NCBI GenBank assembly: GCA_036365145.1
Contig: JAEOAD010002232.1
Coordinates: forward strand, 2,425,001 to 2,489,000
Length of the DNA stretch: 64,000 bases
Direction: 5' to 3'
DNA from: Orientallactaga sibirica
Taxonomy: Eukaryota; Chordata; Mammalia; Rodentia; Dipodidae
Made by a program: the position numbers and the translations under genes
Notes under the pieces: generated by a model
Database searches by the model: none
What the model saw: only the letters and a program-made list of their open reading frames with translations
What the model was told of the DNA's origin: nothing
Part shown: piece after piece, positions 33,411 through 43,922 of the stretch
Position numbering within the stretch: position 1 is the stretch's first letter
Layout of the letters: each line of letters starts with the position of its first letter

Positions 33411-34023
33411 TGGTGAGTAATCTTGACTGTGACTTTGACTGGATGGAGGAATGCATAGATTATTAAAACACACATCTGAGTGGGTCTGTGAAGGCATTTT
33501 CAGAAACCATAGATGATGAGTGCTCTGATCTAATGAATGGCTTAGTCCATGGATAGATTAAATTTTTTTTTTTTTTTTTTTTTTTTTGGTTTTGCAAGGT
33601 AGGGTCTCACTGTGGTCCAGGCTGACCCGGAATTCACTATGTAGTCTCAGGGTGGCCTTGAACTCTTGGCGATCCTCCTACCTCTGCCTCCCGAGTGCTG
33701 GGATTAAAGGCGTGCGCCACCACGTCTGGCTTAGATTTAAATTTTGAACAGTCTTCTGGGAAGTGGTAAGACTGTGTGGAAGGCGGAGCTTGGTTGGAGG
33801 GAGCAGGTCACTGTGTGCTGAGGAGAGGTTTGTCCTTGCTGGATATTGTGCTGGAACCTTCTGTCACTATTCCACTCCTTTCCCCTGTAATGTGAGCTGC
33901 TTTGTTCTACCATTCCCTCCCTACCATGGTGGACTCAAACCATGAGCCAAAATAAACCCCTCCATCCTTAAGTTGCTTCCTGTCAGGTATTTTGTCACAG
34001 TAATGGGGAAAATAACTGACACA
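33411..34023 (+). mobile_element. MaLR-like 5' LTR, split by a B1
   Basis: Begins tggtgagtaatcttgactg and ends aataactgacaca (TG...CA). A polyadenylation-type segment, gagccaaaataaacccc, lies near 33941-33957. Without the B1 (33563-33730) it is about 445 bp. Its ends align with the LTR at 36214-36571, but its middle does not. It is a fossil with no intact retroviral coding capacity. Confidence 0.6.
33563..33730 (-). mobile_element. B1 SINE, antisense, inside the MaLR LTR
   Basis: Poly(T) of about 24, ttttgcaaggtagggtctca, a full body and a gccaccacgtctggc end. The duplication tagattaaattt recurs as tagatttaaattt on the far side. Confidence 0.92.
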
Positions 34024-35307
34024 GAACATTGGTAACGAGAAGTGGGGTTGTTACTGTGACAAACCTGACCATGTGGTTCATAGATCTTTGGAACTGGTTT
34101 GCAGGAGGAAGGTGGAAGAGTCTGGAACTCTGGCCTAGAGAAACACTTGAATGCTGTAAGAAGAGCCCAGAAGTCAAAAATGCAGAGAGAAATGCAGACC
34201 GTGGAGACCTGGCTCATGAGGTCTTAGACATGAACAAGGACTCTATCAGGAACTACACTAGGGGACACTCATGTGACATTCTGGCACAGAAGCTGGCTAC
34301 ATTCTTACCATATCCTGAGAACTTGAGTGTGGTTGAATTAAAGGTAACAGACTGATTTGTTAGATGGAGAGAAAGCCAAGGCAGGATAGCATTCAGGCCC
34401 CAGCGTGGCTAATGCACACCAATCATCCGGGTCTACAGTACAAAAGAGCAGTTAAGGGGCAGAAAGATCTAAAGGATATATAGGTTGTTGGGGAAAAAGA
34501 GCTCTAGCAATTTTAAAGTTGTATGTGCTGGAAAAGAGTCTGTAATTGTTAGAGAACCCTCCTGAATGCACTGGAACAATAGGAAAGGTCTCCTGGGAGC
34601 AAAGACCCCACGTAACTATGGCTCTAACTTATAAGAGTGCCAGTTCATTTGAAAAGAGAGAGCTTGCACTGAGAATGCCACTGAACGGGCTCCCTGATAG
34701 AACAGCACTGCCAAGGCAGGCAGAGGCAGCTGCAACCATGGCTGAAGGGAACCAGACTACATCTGAAGATGGCAGCAGAACCTGGCAGAACCATTCACAG
34801 GGTACTGGTTTTATTGGCATGAAAGATGAAAGACCAAAGGGGTCAAGTCTTGCACCACAGTACCAGGCAGCCACTATGACCAGGCAACGTGTGGCAGGGT
34901 CAAAGCCCCTTTCAGGAGGTCCTGAAAAGTCACTCACGCCTTGCAAAGCTATGAAAGTGAAGCCCAGGTTGAACTAGAGAGCCGAAGGTGCTGGAGATGC
35001 CAGGACACAGGACATCTGCTGAGGACAGCTAAGGCCGTGAGTGCTACAGGCAGCAGAGCTCATAAGGCCTCTGGAGCCCAGAATATTCCATCAGGAGCTG
35101 CAGATGCCCAATGTGGGGCTGCGGGATTTAATGTTTGCCCCTGGTTTGGTCTGATCTCTCCTTGTCCCTATTCCTCCATTTTGAAATGGGAATGTTTATG
35201 CTCTGCCATTGTATATTAGAAGTCTTTAACTTGTTCATTAATTTTATAAGGGCTCTCAGGTAAGCAACTGCTTTGAAACTCAGAAGAAAAATCTTTTTTA
35301 AAAAAAT

Positions 35308-35537
35308 TGTTTTTTTTTTTTTTTTAATATTTATTTGAGAGTGACAGACAGAGAGAGAAAGAGGCAGATAGATAGAGAATGGGCATGCTAGGGCCTCCAG
35401 CCACTCTAAACAAACTCCAGACGCATGTGCCACCTTGTGCATCTGGCTTACGTGGGATCCTGGGGAATTAAGCCATGAATCAGGGTCCTTAAGCTTCACA
35501 GGCAAGCGCTTAACCACTAAGCCATCTCTCCAGGCCC
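35308..35537 (-). mobile_element. DIP SINE, antisense, in the MaLR remnant
   Basis: T-rich tail, gagagtgacagacagagaga and a standard body with the small insertion aagccatgaatcagggtcc. Ends gccatctctccaggccc. Confidence 0.9.
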
Positions 35538-35600
35538 AGACGAAACTTCTGAACAGTGCTGAGACTGTTAAAGACTATGGGGATTTTTTTTTAAAGGAGT

Positions 35601-35814
35601 ATTTTTTTTTAAGATTTATTTTTATTTATTTATTAGAGACAGAGAGAGGGAGAGAGAGTGAGAATGGGCATGCCAGGGCTTCCAGTCACTGCAAACGAAC
35701 TCCAGACGCGTGCACCACCATGTGCATCTGGCTTACATGGGACCTGGAGAATCGAACCTGGATCCTTAGGCTTCATAGGCATGTGTCTTAACCACTAAGC
35801 CATCTCTCCAGCCC
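35601..35814 (-). mobile_element. DIP SINE, antisense, in the MaLR remnant
   Basis: The target-type repeat actatggggattttt before it recurs, diverged, as accatggagactttt after it at 35815. Complete body. Confidence 0.9.
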
Positions 35815-35919
35815 AACCATGGAGACTTTTAAAATAAAGCTGAATGTATTTTAAATTATAAGATGGCCATGAGCCTGTAGGGACAAGGAGTAGAAGGTTA
35901 CGGTTTAAAAGTGATGTTT

Positions 35920-36172
35920 GGGCTGGAGAAATGGCTTAGCAGTTAAGGCGTTTGCCTGTGAAGCCAAATAATCCCGGGTCAATTCTCCAGGACCCACATA
36001 AGCCAGATGCATGAGGGGCACATACGTCTGGAGTTTGTTTGCACTGGCTAGAGGCCCTGGAATACCCATTCTCTCTCTCTCTCTCTGCCTCTCTTCTCTC
36101 TCCCCGCCCCCTGCTTGCAAATAAATGAATGAATGAATGAATGAATGAATGAATAAATAAATAAATTTTTTT
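35920..36172 (+). mobile_element. DIP SINE, sense, in the MaLR remnant
   Basis: Duplication aaagtgatgtttg before and aaagtgatatgtttg after. The tail begins with an (AATG)n run of about seven units (36122-36152). Confidence 0.9.
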
Positions 36173-36213
36173 AAAGTGATATGTTTGAATGTCAAGTTGA
36201 AAAGGGGTATATT

Positions 36214-36571
36214 TGTAATAATTAACTCAATGGTCAACTTGATTGGATCTAGAATTAGCTAGAAGACAAACCCATGTCCGTGAGGGAGTTTCTAGATTAG
36301 GTTATTGAGGTGGAAGACCCACTTCAACTGAGGACAGCACAGGGTGCCACAGGGTTCTGGACTGAATAAGGAGAGAGCAGTGGAGCAGCAGCATTCACCT
36401 CTGCTTCCTGACTAGTAACGCAATATGATTGGCTGCCTCGAGCTCCTGCTGCCATGGCTTCCTGCCATGATGGACTGTGCTCTCAAACTGTGAGCCAAAA
36501 CAAACCCTTCCTTCCTGAAGCTGTGTCTTGTCAAGCATTTTGCTGCAGCAATGAGAAAAGTAACTAGGACA
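36214..36571 (+). mobile_element. MaLR-like 3' LTR
   Basis: About 358 bp, beginning tgtaataattaactcaatgg and ending taactaggaca. The segment gccatgatggactgtgctct and gagccaaaacaaacccttcc marks the polyadenylation region. It ends only about 120 bp from the donor side of the CTIF start-codon exon. Confidence 0.6.
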
Positions 36572-36691
36572 GGCAGAAGGAAAAGCGGGTTTGAAGGTGT
36601 AGGGTGCATAGTTGATGTGGGGCGTCTTGGTGGGTCCCAAACCTCTCCTGCAGGACAGTGGGTGGTATGTCAGGTAGGGGCCAGGACTCAC

Positions 36692-36899
36692 CTGGGATAT
36701 GTGGGACTGTGTCCTCTGGCTCTCACCGTCACCCTCTGTCTTGTCAGTCAGCAGCCCCTGCACCTGGTACTCCAGCACGTAGCTGTCAATGAAACGCTCC
36801 AGTTCTTCGATCTCCTGGGAACGGCTGCTGCCCGCCTCGGAGGAGGCCGATGCCGCCGAGGAATTCTCCATCCCGCCAGCTCAGGGCCTGGACAGGCTG
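36692..36899 (-). CDS. CTIF: CTIF start-codon exon (5'UTR end and residues 1-60)
   Basis: The exon holds 28 nt of 5'UTR and 180 coding nt. The start codon is at 36871-36869 in a strong context (G at -3 and at +4: GGCGGG ATG G). The 60 codons begin MENSSAASASSEAGSSRSQE, continue IEELERFIDSYVLEYQVQGL and end SQRTQSHISQ. This is the N-terminus of CTIF, which acts at the nuclear cap-binding complex (CBP80/CBP20) during the first round of translation. An acidic IEELERFIDSYVLEYQ stretch (residues 21-36) is likely helical. The acceptor is a pyrimidine-rich tract ending CCTTCCCAGCAG, a tandem NAGNAG, so the exon starts at 36899 or 36896. The donor CCCAG|GTGAGT is consensus. Read-through past HISQ loses all similarity. 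Coding bounds are 36871-36692. Confidence 0.97.
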
Positions 36900-38109
36900 C
36901 TGGGAAGGAGGACACACAGGATCTGTGAGATGCTGTCAGAGGCCAGCATGACTCCCCCCCCACACACCTTGGGAAATACTCTCCACTTTTGGAATCACTT
37001 GTGTTTCCCAATTGCCAGAAAAGTTGGTGGAATATTAGTTCAATGTCAGTCTAAAGAATACGTTGCAATCTCACTGTGTAGGGAAGAAAACTGAGTGAGG
37101 CCAGAGAAGGCAGGTAACTTACCTAAAGGTCTAATATAGTCACATGTGATGTGTGGGGTAGAGCCCATTGCTTAGGGGAACAGAAGATTAAACCCACCCC
37201 AGAACCAAGCCCCACTGTCCAACTTGACTTAAAATCTACTACAACTACAAAGCAGGATAAACAGGCCATGGACCTTTATGCTCCTGATCCAATAATTAGG
37301 CTTACAGGGAGTCCCTGACACAAATGCTCAAGACCTCCAAGATATGCTTCTTCCTAAAGACAGGTTTTTCTCTCTGGCTACCTGACTATCACATAAATTG
37401 GCTGTAGTGTGTGGGCCAACCAGTGCAGCCTTGCTCAGGTGCTGTTCCTGGAGCACATACTGCACCTCTGCGCGGGAACGTGATTGCAGTTTTCTGACGG
37501 GAGGCTAAAGGCTTGGTGGGTTATCTGTGAAGGTGTGGCTGGGCCACAGACGCTGCTCGGTTGCCCTCCAGAGCAGCACGACTATCCTAGGAGCACTCTG
37601 GCCCACTCTTGTTCAGTCTGGCACACAAGACTGGCTCTTTCTGGACTAAGGGTTAGAGGCCTCAACAAAATGGCAGTACCTTCATCCAGGTGGGGTCAAC
37701 CCAGGCTGTGGGAACACGAGCCACCTCCCTCAGTTACCCTTGGCCCCTCACAGTCACATTTGACCTACGAGGAAGTAGCAAAAAAGCCACAACTCTCTTC
37801 CCTCACAGGCAGGGACTCACCCTTTCCTCGTGAGCTTGAGGCCCAATGGTAAAGACCTTGAAAGCTTGTCTGTGACCTCTAAGGAAGATGCCAGCACAGC
37901 CCAAGGAAACAGCCGGCACATCTTTCATCAATGCAGTTAGTTAGTTGAAAGTTCTCCTACCAGACAAACCCCTTGCACATTGACAAGCAGATACGAAGGG
38001 TGGATACACACATGGACACCTCACAGACTGCGTAAGGCTCAGGTAAGGAAACCAAGACTCTGGACACTGAAAGGGACTTTTGGAAGTCAACACCTTGAAT
38101 TCCTGAGGA

Positions 38110-38470
38110 CTTTTTTTTTAAAAACCATTAATTTTTTTATTATAGACAACTTCCACAATTATAGACAATAAACCATGATAATTCCCTCTCCCCTCACTTT
38201 CCCCTTCACAACTCCACTCTCCATCATATCCCCTCCCTCCTTTCAATCAGTCTCTCTTTTATTTTGATGTCATCATCTTTTCCTCCTATTATGATGGTCT
38301 TGTGTAGGTAGTGTCAGGCACTGCAAGGTCATGGATATCCAGGCCATTTTGTGTCTGGAGGAGCACGTTGTAAGGAGTCCTACCCTTCCTTTGGCTCTTA
38401 CATTCTTTCCACCCCCTCTTCCGCAATGGACCCTGAGCCTTGGAAGGTGTGATAGAGATGTTTCAGTGCT
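38110..38470 (-). mobile_element. Probable L1 3' end fragment, antisense (younger family)
   Basis: Starts with T-rich sequence, ttattatagacaacttccac and aaccatgataattccctc, and continues through tatgatggtcttgtgtaggt and aaggagtcctacccttcctt. I associate this with the 3' end of jerboa L1 elements. The fragment at 40625 starts in a similar way. Assignment is from memory. Confidence 0.5.
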
Positions 38471-38889
38471 GAGTGCTCCCTGAGGACTCTTCTGAAACCC
38501 TGTTATTTGTTAATGAACAAAAGATGGTGGATTGTTCAGCTGTAACACATCCAGGGCAGGGCCCAGAAGTGCTGCTGAGACCTTGAATGTGGACTCCCTG
38601 TCCTTGGAGGGTGCTGGTGACAGGGAGAGAACAGCTGGGTGCCAGGCTCCCCATGGTGAGATGACAGCAGGTACTACAGGGGCATTCCCTCCCCTGCCTC
38701 ATTCTTTCGTTCCCTACTCCCAGCCCTCCCTCAACCCACTTTTCAAATTTTGGACAATCTCTCGTGGAATGCCAGAGCAGTGACTAAGAGGCCAGCTGGC
38801 AGTCACTCCAACGCCCTGGCTTTGTGGTGGGCCAGTAGGGAAAGGGTTCACGCAGCCATGGGATGAGTGTGGCTCTTCTAATAATAGAC

Positions 38890-39080
38890 ATGCGAATGGT
38901 TATTACTACACCCATATCATGTGCCTGGCACTCTTCTCAGCTCTGGATATTCCCACATACTTCACCTTTGTGACACTTAGGAAACCGGCATGATTCTGCT
39001 ACTTGGGAGAGGAAAGACAGTCTCAGAGAGATCAAGGGATGCGCCCAAGTTCACACAGCAGGGTTCCAGTCCGTGCAACT
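38890..39080 (-). mobile_element. MIR SINE (ancient), antisense
   Basis: atgtgcctggcactcttctc, a middle with tgacacttaggaaaccggc, then cagagagatcaagggatgc and caagttcacacagcag, the reverse order of MIR. Confidence 0.7.
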
Positions 39081-39982
39081 GTGTCCATACTTCAAGGCCT
39101 CTTCTCCCTTGCAGCTACCAGTGGCCTTCATGGGCCCTCAGGATGTCTCTTAGTTCTCCACCCCCAGGGCCCCTCCAAGGAGCAGTGGAGTCATTTCCAG
39201 ATCAACGGTGCCGTACCGTGCCGGAAGCACAGCCTCTGGTCTGCTCAGCTGGGCTCTGCCAGGCATGAATGAGTCGCATGGAGCGTACCATGCTCTGTGA
39301 GGAAGCCTGAGATTCTCAACTCAGGAAGGTCACTCCGATCCTGAAGTACTTGGGTGCCCAAAGGGAACAAGGACCTTCCCACAGGCCCCTGTGTTGGATT
39401 TCTTTTACATCCTCACGTCCGTTAGGTCCCCTCCTGCTCCAGTCACTGCTGGCTCATCTGATTTAGGAGCTATGGCTGACAGCACCTCACTTCAGCCAGT
39501 GCCACCTGTTCAGGGCTCCCCCGACATGAGGCATACTCAGAGTCTTGCAACCTGGAGGTGTGGGGAGCTAGCACCTCGTGGGACAGCCCAAGATGGGAAG
39601 TGATTTCAAATGACAATTTTGAGGCACATTCTGTAGACCCTTGGTGAGTCTGGATTGAGCCCCAGTTGCCCACTGTGGTAAAGAGATCCACAGCTTCCTT
39701 CCCTTTTTCTTCCTAACTCGCCTTTCCCAGTTTCCAAAGACTCCATCCTTCCGCCTTCTACAATAGTCCCTGCCGGCAGCTGAGGCCCCTTCTTCAGGGA
39801 GGCGGAGACCACTCAAAGCAGCAAGGCCTGGGCTTCGTTTCCTCTAAGGAGAATGAAGAGCAAGGACAGGGACAGTGCCAGGCAGGTCTCTCCCTGCTCC
39901 AGGCTGTAAGCTCAGCCATACACCTATGCACTCCAGCCCACTTGTTTGTTCATTGTGTAAAATATACATAAACACTTAAAAC

Positions 39983-40130
39983 ATTTTTTTTTTCAAGGTA
40001 GGGTCTCACTGTAGCCCAGGCTGACCTGGAATTTACTATATATTCTCAGGGTGGTCTCGAACTCACAGTGATCCTCCTACTTCTGCTTCCCAAGTGCTGG
40101 AGTTAAAGGTGAGCACCATCACACCAGGCT
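39983..40130 (-). mobile_element. B1 SINE, antisense
   Basis: tttcaaggtagggtctcact, tcagggtggtctcgaactca and a gcaccatcacaccaggct end. A second B1 follows nine bases later. Confidence 0.92.
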
Positions 40131-40135
40131 AGTTA

Positions 40136-40138
<3 letters not shown>

Positions 40139-40174
<36 letters not shown>

Positions 40175-40302
40175 GTAGGGTCTCACTGTAGCCCAGGCTG
40201 ACTTGGAATTCACTATGTAGTCTCAGGGTAGCCTCAAACTCATGGCGATCCTCCTACCTCTGCCTCCCAAGTGTTGGGATTAAAGGTGTGCACCACCACT
40301 CA
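40139..40302 (-). mobile_element. B1 SINE, antisense, with a 32-nt poly(T)
   Basis: The poly(T) run (40140-40171) is among the longest homopolymers in the window. A full B1 body follows. The sequence gttaaaac before it echoes cttaaaac before the previous B1. Confidence 0.92.
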
Positions 40303-40624
40303 GTGACTTTATGTTCACAATGTCATGCATTCTCTACCAATTTCCAGAGCTTTTTCATCCTCCCAGACAGAAATCCTTTGCCCACTGCACATAAACCCCT
40401 CGTGCCTTGGGCGCAGATCCAGTAACCATGTTTACTTTCTGACTCCATGAACTCTGGACACTGTGTGTTCGTGAAGTTACACAATATTTTGTGATTGGTT
40501 TTTCATTAGCATAAATGCCTTCAAAGTTCACCCATGCTGTTACATGTCAGAATCTCCCATGTAATAAGGGACCTCATTCCAGCCAGGCCATACTCATCCT
40601 GCCATCCTGGGTGCTTCACTGTTT

Positions 40625-40756
40625 ATTTAAAAAAAATTTTTTTATTGACAACCTTCAGACACGTACACAATATGCCATGATTATAATGCCTTCCCACTTC
40701 CATCCTTTGTCCCTCCTCCCCTATGGCCCCTTTACTGAACCCCTTCTTTCTATTAC
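40625..40756 (-). mobile_element. Probable L1 3' end fragment, antisense
   Basis: tttttttattgacaaccttc, acaatatgccatgattataa and cccctatggcccctttactg. It begins like the fragment at 38110, so the two share a 3' terminus but differ in length. Confidence 0.45.
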
Positions 40757-40760
40757 CTGT

Positions 40761-40783
40761 TTTTATTTTATTTTTTATTTTAG

Positions 40784-40814
<31 letters not shown>

Positions 40815-40999
40815 ATTGGTACACCAGGGCCTCTGCCACTGCAATCAAACTCCAGACGCTTGTGCCACCTAGTGGGCATGTGTGACCTTGTGCTTGCCTC
40901 ACCTCTGTGCATCTGGCTTACATGGGATCTGGAGAGACGAACATGGGTCCTTAGGCTTCACAGGTAAGCGCCTTAACTGCTATGTCATCTCTCCAACCC
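40761..40999 (-). mobile_element. DIP SINE, long-body variant, antisense
   Basis: Contains the extra block cacctagtgggcatgtgtg accttgtgcttgcctcacc. Ends atgtcatctctccaaccc. Confidence 0.88.
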
Positions 41000-42689
41000 T
41001 TCCCTGTTTATTTTTAAGACCAGACATGGAAAGCACCTGTCCCCTGACGCGAAGACCTTTCCCCATGCTCTTGTTCCCTCCCCCACCTAGAACCTCAGGA
41101 CCCACCTTCTTGCTGCTGTCACCTGGAGTTGTGTGGCTACCTTAGAAGGCCAGATTAAAGTACAGGGGTTCCTGCTGACATACATGTTCATTGTGTGCCC
41201 TCCCTCTGGCCCTGCCTGGTTCAGAGCCTGGAGGCTCACAGTGCCCTCTCTTGAGGCTACAGGAAAAGGTAAGACCCACATCAAGGGACACCCTGGGGAT
41301 CCAGAGACAAACGCTGGAGCCCCTAGCCCTCAGCATCCTTCACCCCTCACATGCACAGTGTTAAATGGCATTAGGCACTGTAAATTTAGCCAATCCTTTT
41401 AAGAACTGCCAGGCATTAGAGGTATTACCCCTCCTGTTAGGATGAGCTGGGTGACCTGCAAACCAGAGGAGGCCCATCTGCTCTGGGAACCCATTATTCC
41501 AGCCCCTGCATACCTCAAAAGCCCCTCAGCATCCAACCCACCCACCAAGCACAGCTCCTGCCAGGCCTCACACAGGAAGCTAAGAAGATCTCGGAAGTCT
41601 ATTTTCCTGGCCTGCTTTTCAGTGTGGGGGCTTCAACAAGGGCCTCAGGCTCTTTTGGACCTCCCAGCCAGCTACAAAAAGCCCAGGGTTGGTATGAAGA
41701 GCTTGTTTGGTGTTCCTGTGCTCAGCAGCCTTAGGGTTCACACCTCTGCCATCATCCCCCTATCTAGGTGACATCTGAACTGGTGGGGGGGGGGCTGGAA
41801 GCCCAGCAAGTGCTCACTGCACCCCTCCTGCACCCACGACCATCTTCCACCCCACCTTTCCCATGGCACTTCCTATGTGGCTGGTGCCACACAACACTAT
41901 GTCCCAGGTTCCTTGCCAATAGTTTGCTTCTGGTGACCCTATTATGCACATGCTGGCTGCTGGCTGTCACACGTTAATTCCCCAGCTCCTCTCTCCCCTT
42001 TCTCACCTCCTCACAGTGCTAGTAATGACACCTTTACCCAGAACACATAACTAAGGCTACAATTCTCTTTTGCCAGCTGCCAGGTGGCCCTGGGCCAGGG
42101 CTGGTCCCAAGATCACACTGCCTGCTGTACTTGTGGGGAGAAAGAGGCTAGGCTGCCAGGGAGGGAAGATGCCCATAGCTGAAGAAGCCGTGGGAACCTG
42201 CTCCCTACCCTGTCCACCCACACTCCACCCCGTCACAGATGAGTCAGGAGAGAACACCATTTCTCTGGCAATTCACAGCCCCTATTGTCTGGCTGCTCCA
42301 GTCCCTGCTGGCCCATGAGGTGCCATATTGGTATGCACCAGAGGGACCCAGGAGGACTCAGCAGAAGCCTCTGTGAAAGGAAAGCCCAGGTCCCTGACCC
42401 CTGGGAAGTGGGACAGTACAGCAGTGGAGGTGAGTGACCTTGGGAACTTCAACACTTACTGTCACAGGAAGTAAGACACCTGCTGCCATCTTCTAAACGC
42501 CTTCTGACTCCCTTTACCACCTCCACCTCCACCCTTTGCCACTCAAATTTCTGGTGGAATATTATTCACATGGCTGGTCTCAGAGACTTAGTGGACTGTA
42601 GGACAAATGTCCTGTGTCATAAATTCAGCACTGAACAATGTATAGCCAAATTGAAAATACATCCACAGATTCCACAATTCTTATTTTCT

Positions 42690-42940
42690 TTTAAATATTT
42701 ATTTGAGCCGGGTGTGGTGGCGCACGCTTTAATTAGGCAGAGGTTTTCGCCGTGAGTTCAAGGCCACCCTGAGACTGCATAGTTTTCCAGGTCAGCCTTG
42801 AGTGAGAGAGAGAGAGAAAGAGAGAGAGAGAGAATATGAATAAGGGTGCACCAGAGCCTCCCATTTTATGCATCTGGCTTTATGTGGGTACTGAAAACTT
42901 AAACTTAACCAAACATCTTTAACCACTGGGCAATCTCCTG
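42690..42940 (-). mobile_element. DIP SINE, antisense, interrupted by a B1
   Basis: The tail (aaatatttatttga) and the GA-rich tract (from 42801) are separated by a B1. The body is diverged and partly deleted, ending ccactgggcaatctcctgaa. Confidence 0.75.
42706..42798 (+). mobile_element. B1 SINE fragment nested in a DIP SINE
   Basis: gccgggtgtggtggcgcacg, several internal deletions, then tcaaggccaccctgagactg and a ccaggtcagcc end without an A tail. Confidence 0.8.
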
Positions 42941-43164
42941 AATCCAATTCCAGATTTTTTTTAAAAATAATTATTGTTCTGGGGAGTTTTGTTTCACCTA
43001 CCCATGAAAATGTGTTTCTTCCTGGGAGGAATGAGCCAAAGAGATGAAGCCCAGTGACCAGTTTGGTGCTCCCTGAACCTCAGTGGGCACACAATCACAG
43101 GGTGCCATGTCAAAATGCAGATTCAGACTGAGATGATTAGAGCTGGGGCCTGTGATCCTAAAGT

Positions 43165-43290
43165 TCTCTCTTTTCTCTTTGAGATAGCGTCTCACTCTGT
43201 AGCCCAGGCTGGCCTCAAATTGCCATTCCTTCTGCTTCAAAGAGCCTTCGGAATGCTGGGATTGTGGGCATGCACCAACATGCTTAGTGA
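43165..43290 (-). mobile_element. B1-type SINE, antisense, old
   Basis: tttgagatagcgtctcactc, tgtagcccaggctggcctca, then gaatgctgggattgtgggca. Confidence 0.75.
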
Positions 43291-43364
43291 GAGTCTATTT
43301 CTGACCAGCTTTTGGGTGCTGTTGCTGCTGCCTGCTAAGGACCAGCCAAGATGGAGAAAGCCTC

Positions 43365-43922
43365 TGGTGGTTACTTTCATGTTGCTGGTTCAAAACACCC
43401 GACCAAAAGCAGCTGTTGGGAAGAAAGGGTTTATTTTGGCTTACAGTCTCAAGGGGAAGCTGGTAGAGGGCAGAGGCTGGACATCACCTCCACATCAGCA
43501 GGTGGAAAATGCAGCAAGAAAGTGAGCTGAGGGGGCTGGAGAGATGGCTTAGCAGTTAAGGTGCTTGCCTGGGAAGCCTATGGACCCAGGTTCCATTCCC
43601 CAGTACCCACGTAAGCCAGATGCACAAGATAGCACATGTGTCTGGAGTTCATTTGCAGTGGCTGGAGGCCCTAGCCTGCCCATTCTTTCTCTTTCCCTCC
43701 CTCCCTCCCTCCCTCCCTCCCTCCCTCCCTCTTCCTTTCTATCTGCCTCTCTCTTTCAAATAAATTAATTAAATTAATAAATATTTTTAAAAATGGCAAG
43801 GGGGAGCTATAACACTGCAAAGCCCAACCCTAGAAACATGCTCCACCAGCTGCCACCAGCTGGGGACCAAACATTCAAAATACATGAGTTTTTGGAGGAC
43901 ATCTGATTCAAACCACCACACT
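43365..43922 (-). mobile_element. MaLR-like solo LTR, antisense, split by a DIP SINE
   Basis: Read on the minus strand it begins gtggtggtttgaatcagatg and passes a polyadenylation-type region (gccaaaataaaccctttctt). The halves are 43365-43530 and about 43791-43922. Confidence 0.55.
43532..43790 (+). mobile_element. DIP SINE, sense, inside an LTR
   Basis: Complete head and body. The CT-rich part has expanded into a (CCCT)n run at 43694-43731. Confidence 0.9.

Larger units (their letters stand above)
34024..36213 (+). mobile_element. MaLR-like internal region, non-coding remnant, split by SINEs
   Basis: Starts with gaacattggtaacgagaagt right after the 5' LTR. Near its 3' part it has tgaaatgggaatgtttatgc and attgtatattagaagtcttt, then the pieces gagactgttaaagactatgg and tttgaatgtcaagttgaaaa just before the 3' LTR. 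These are typical of MaLR internal sequence. The longest frame (34546-34977) does not resemble a retroviral protein as far as I can judge. DIP SINEs inserted at 35308, 35601 and 35920. Confidence 0.55.
27504..36691 (-). other. CTIF: CTIF intron between coding exons 1 and 2
   Basis: A 9.2-kb intron whose donor is CCCAG|GTGAGT at 36691-36686. It contains a MER5-like fragment, SINEs, an ancient dispersed repeat (30240-31185) and a MaLR-like provirus (33411-36571). The stretches 28570-29550 and 31200-31980 hold no repeat I recognise apart from the (CCCAGG)n run. Confidence 0.9.
39945..40620 (-). mobile_element. L1 3' region (ancient), antisense, split by two B1 elements
   Basis: tcattgtgtaaaatatacat before the B1s; cacaatgtcatgcattctct, cagagctttttcatcctccc, tcaaagttcacccatgctgt and tacatgtcagaatctcccat after them. 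This is a familiar antisense L1 order. Confidence 0.65.

Noticed and set aside
34546..34977. 143-codon open frame inside the MaLR-like internal region
   Set aside because: I considered a retroviral gag remnant. No conserved motif is visible, and MaLR internal sequences are generally decayed, so it is treated as non-coding.
36395..36691. Extension of the CTIF frame past residue 60
   Set aside because: The frame stays open for another 98 codons, but a consensus donor follows residue 60 and the next recognised CTIF residues (WTADCSEQ) are at 27503. The extension is intron and LTR sequence.
36551..36928. Open frame on the strand opposite the CTIF start-codon exon
   Set aside because: It is a shadow of the coding exon and its flanks.
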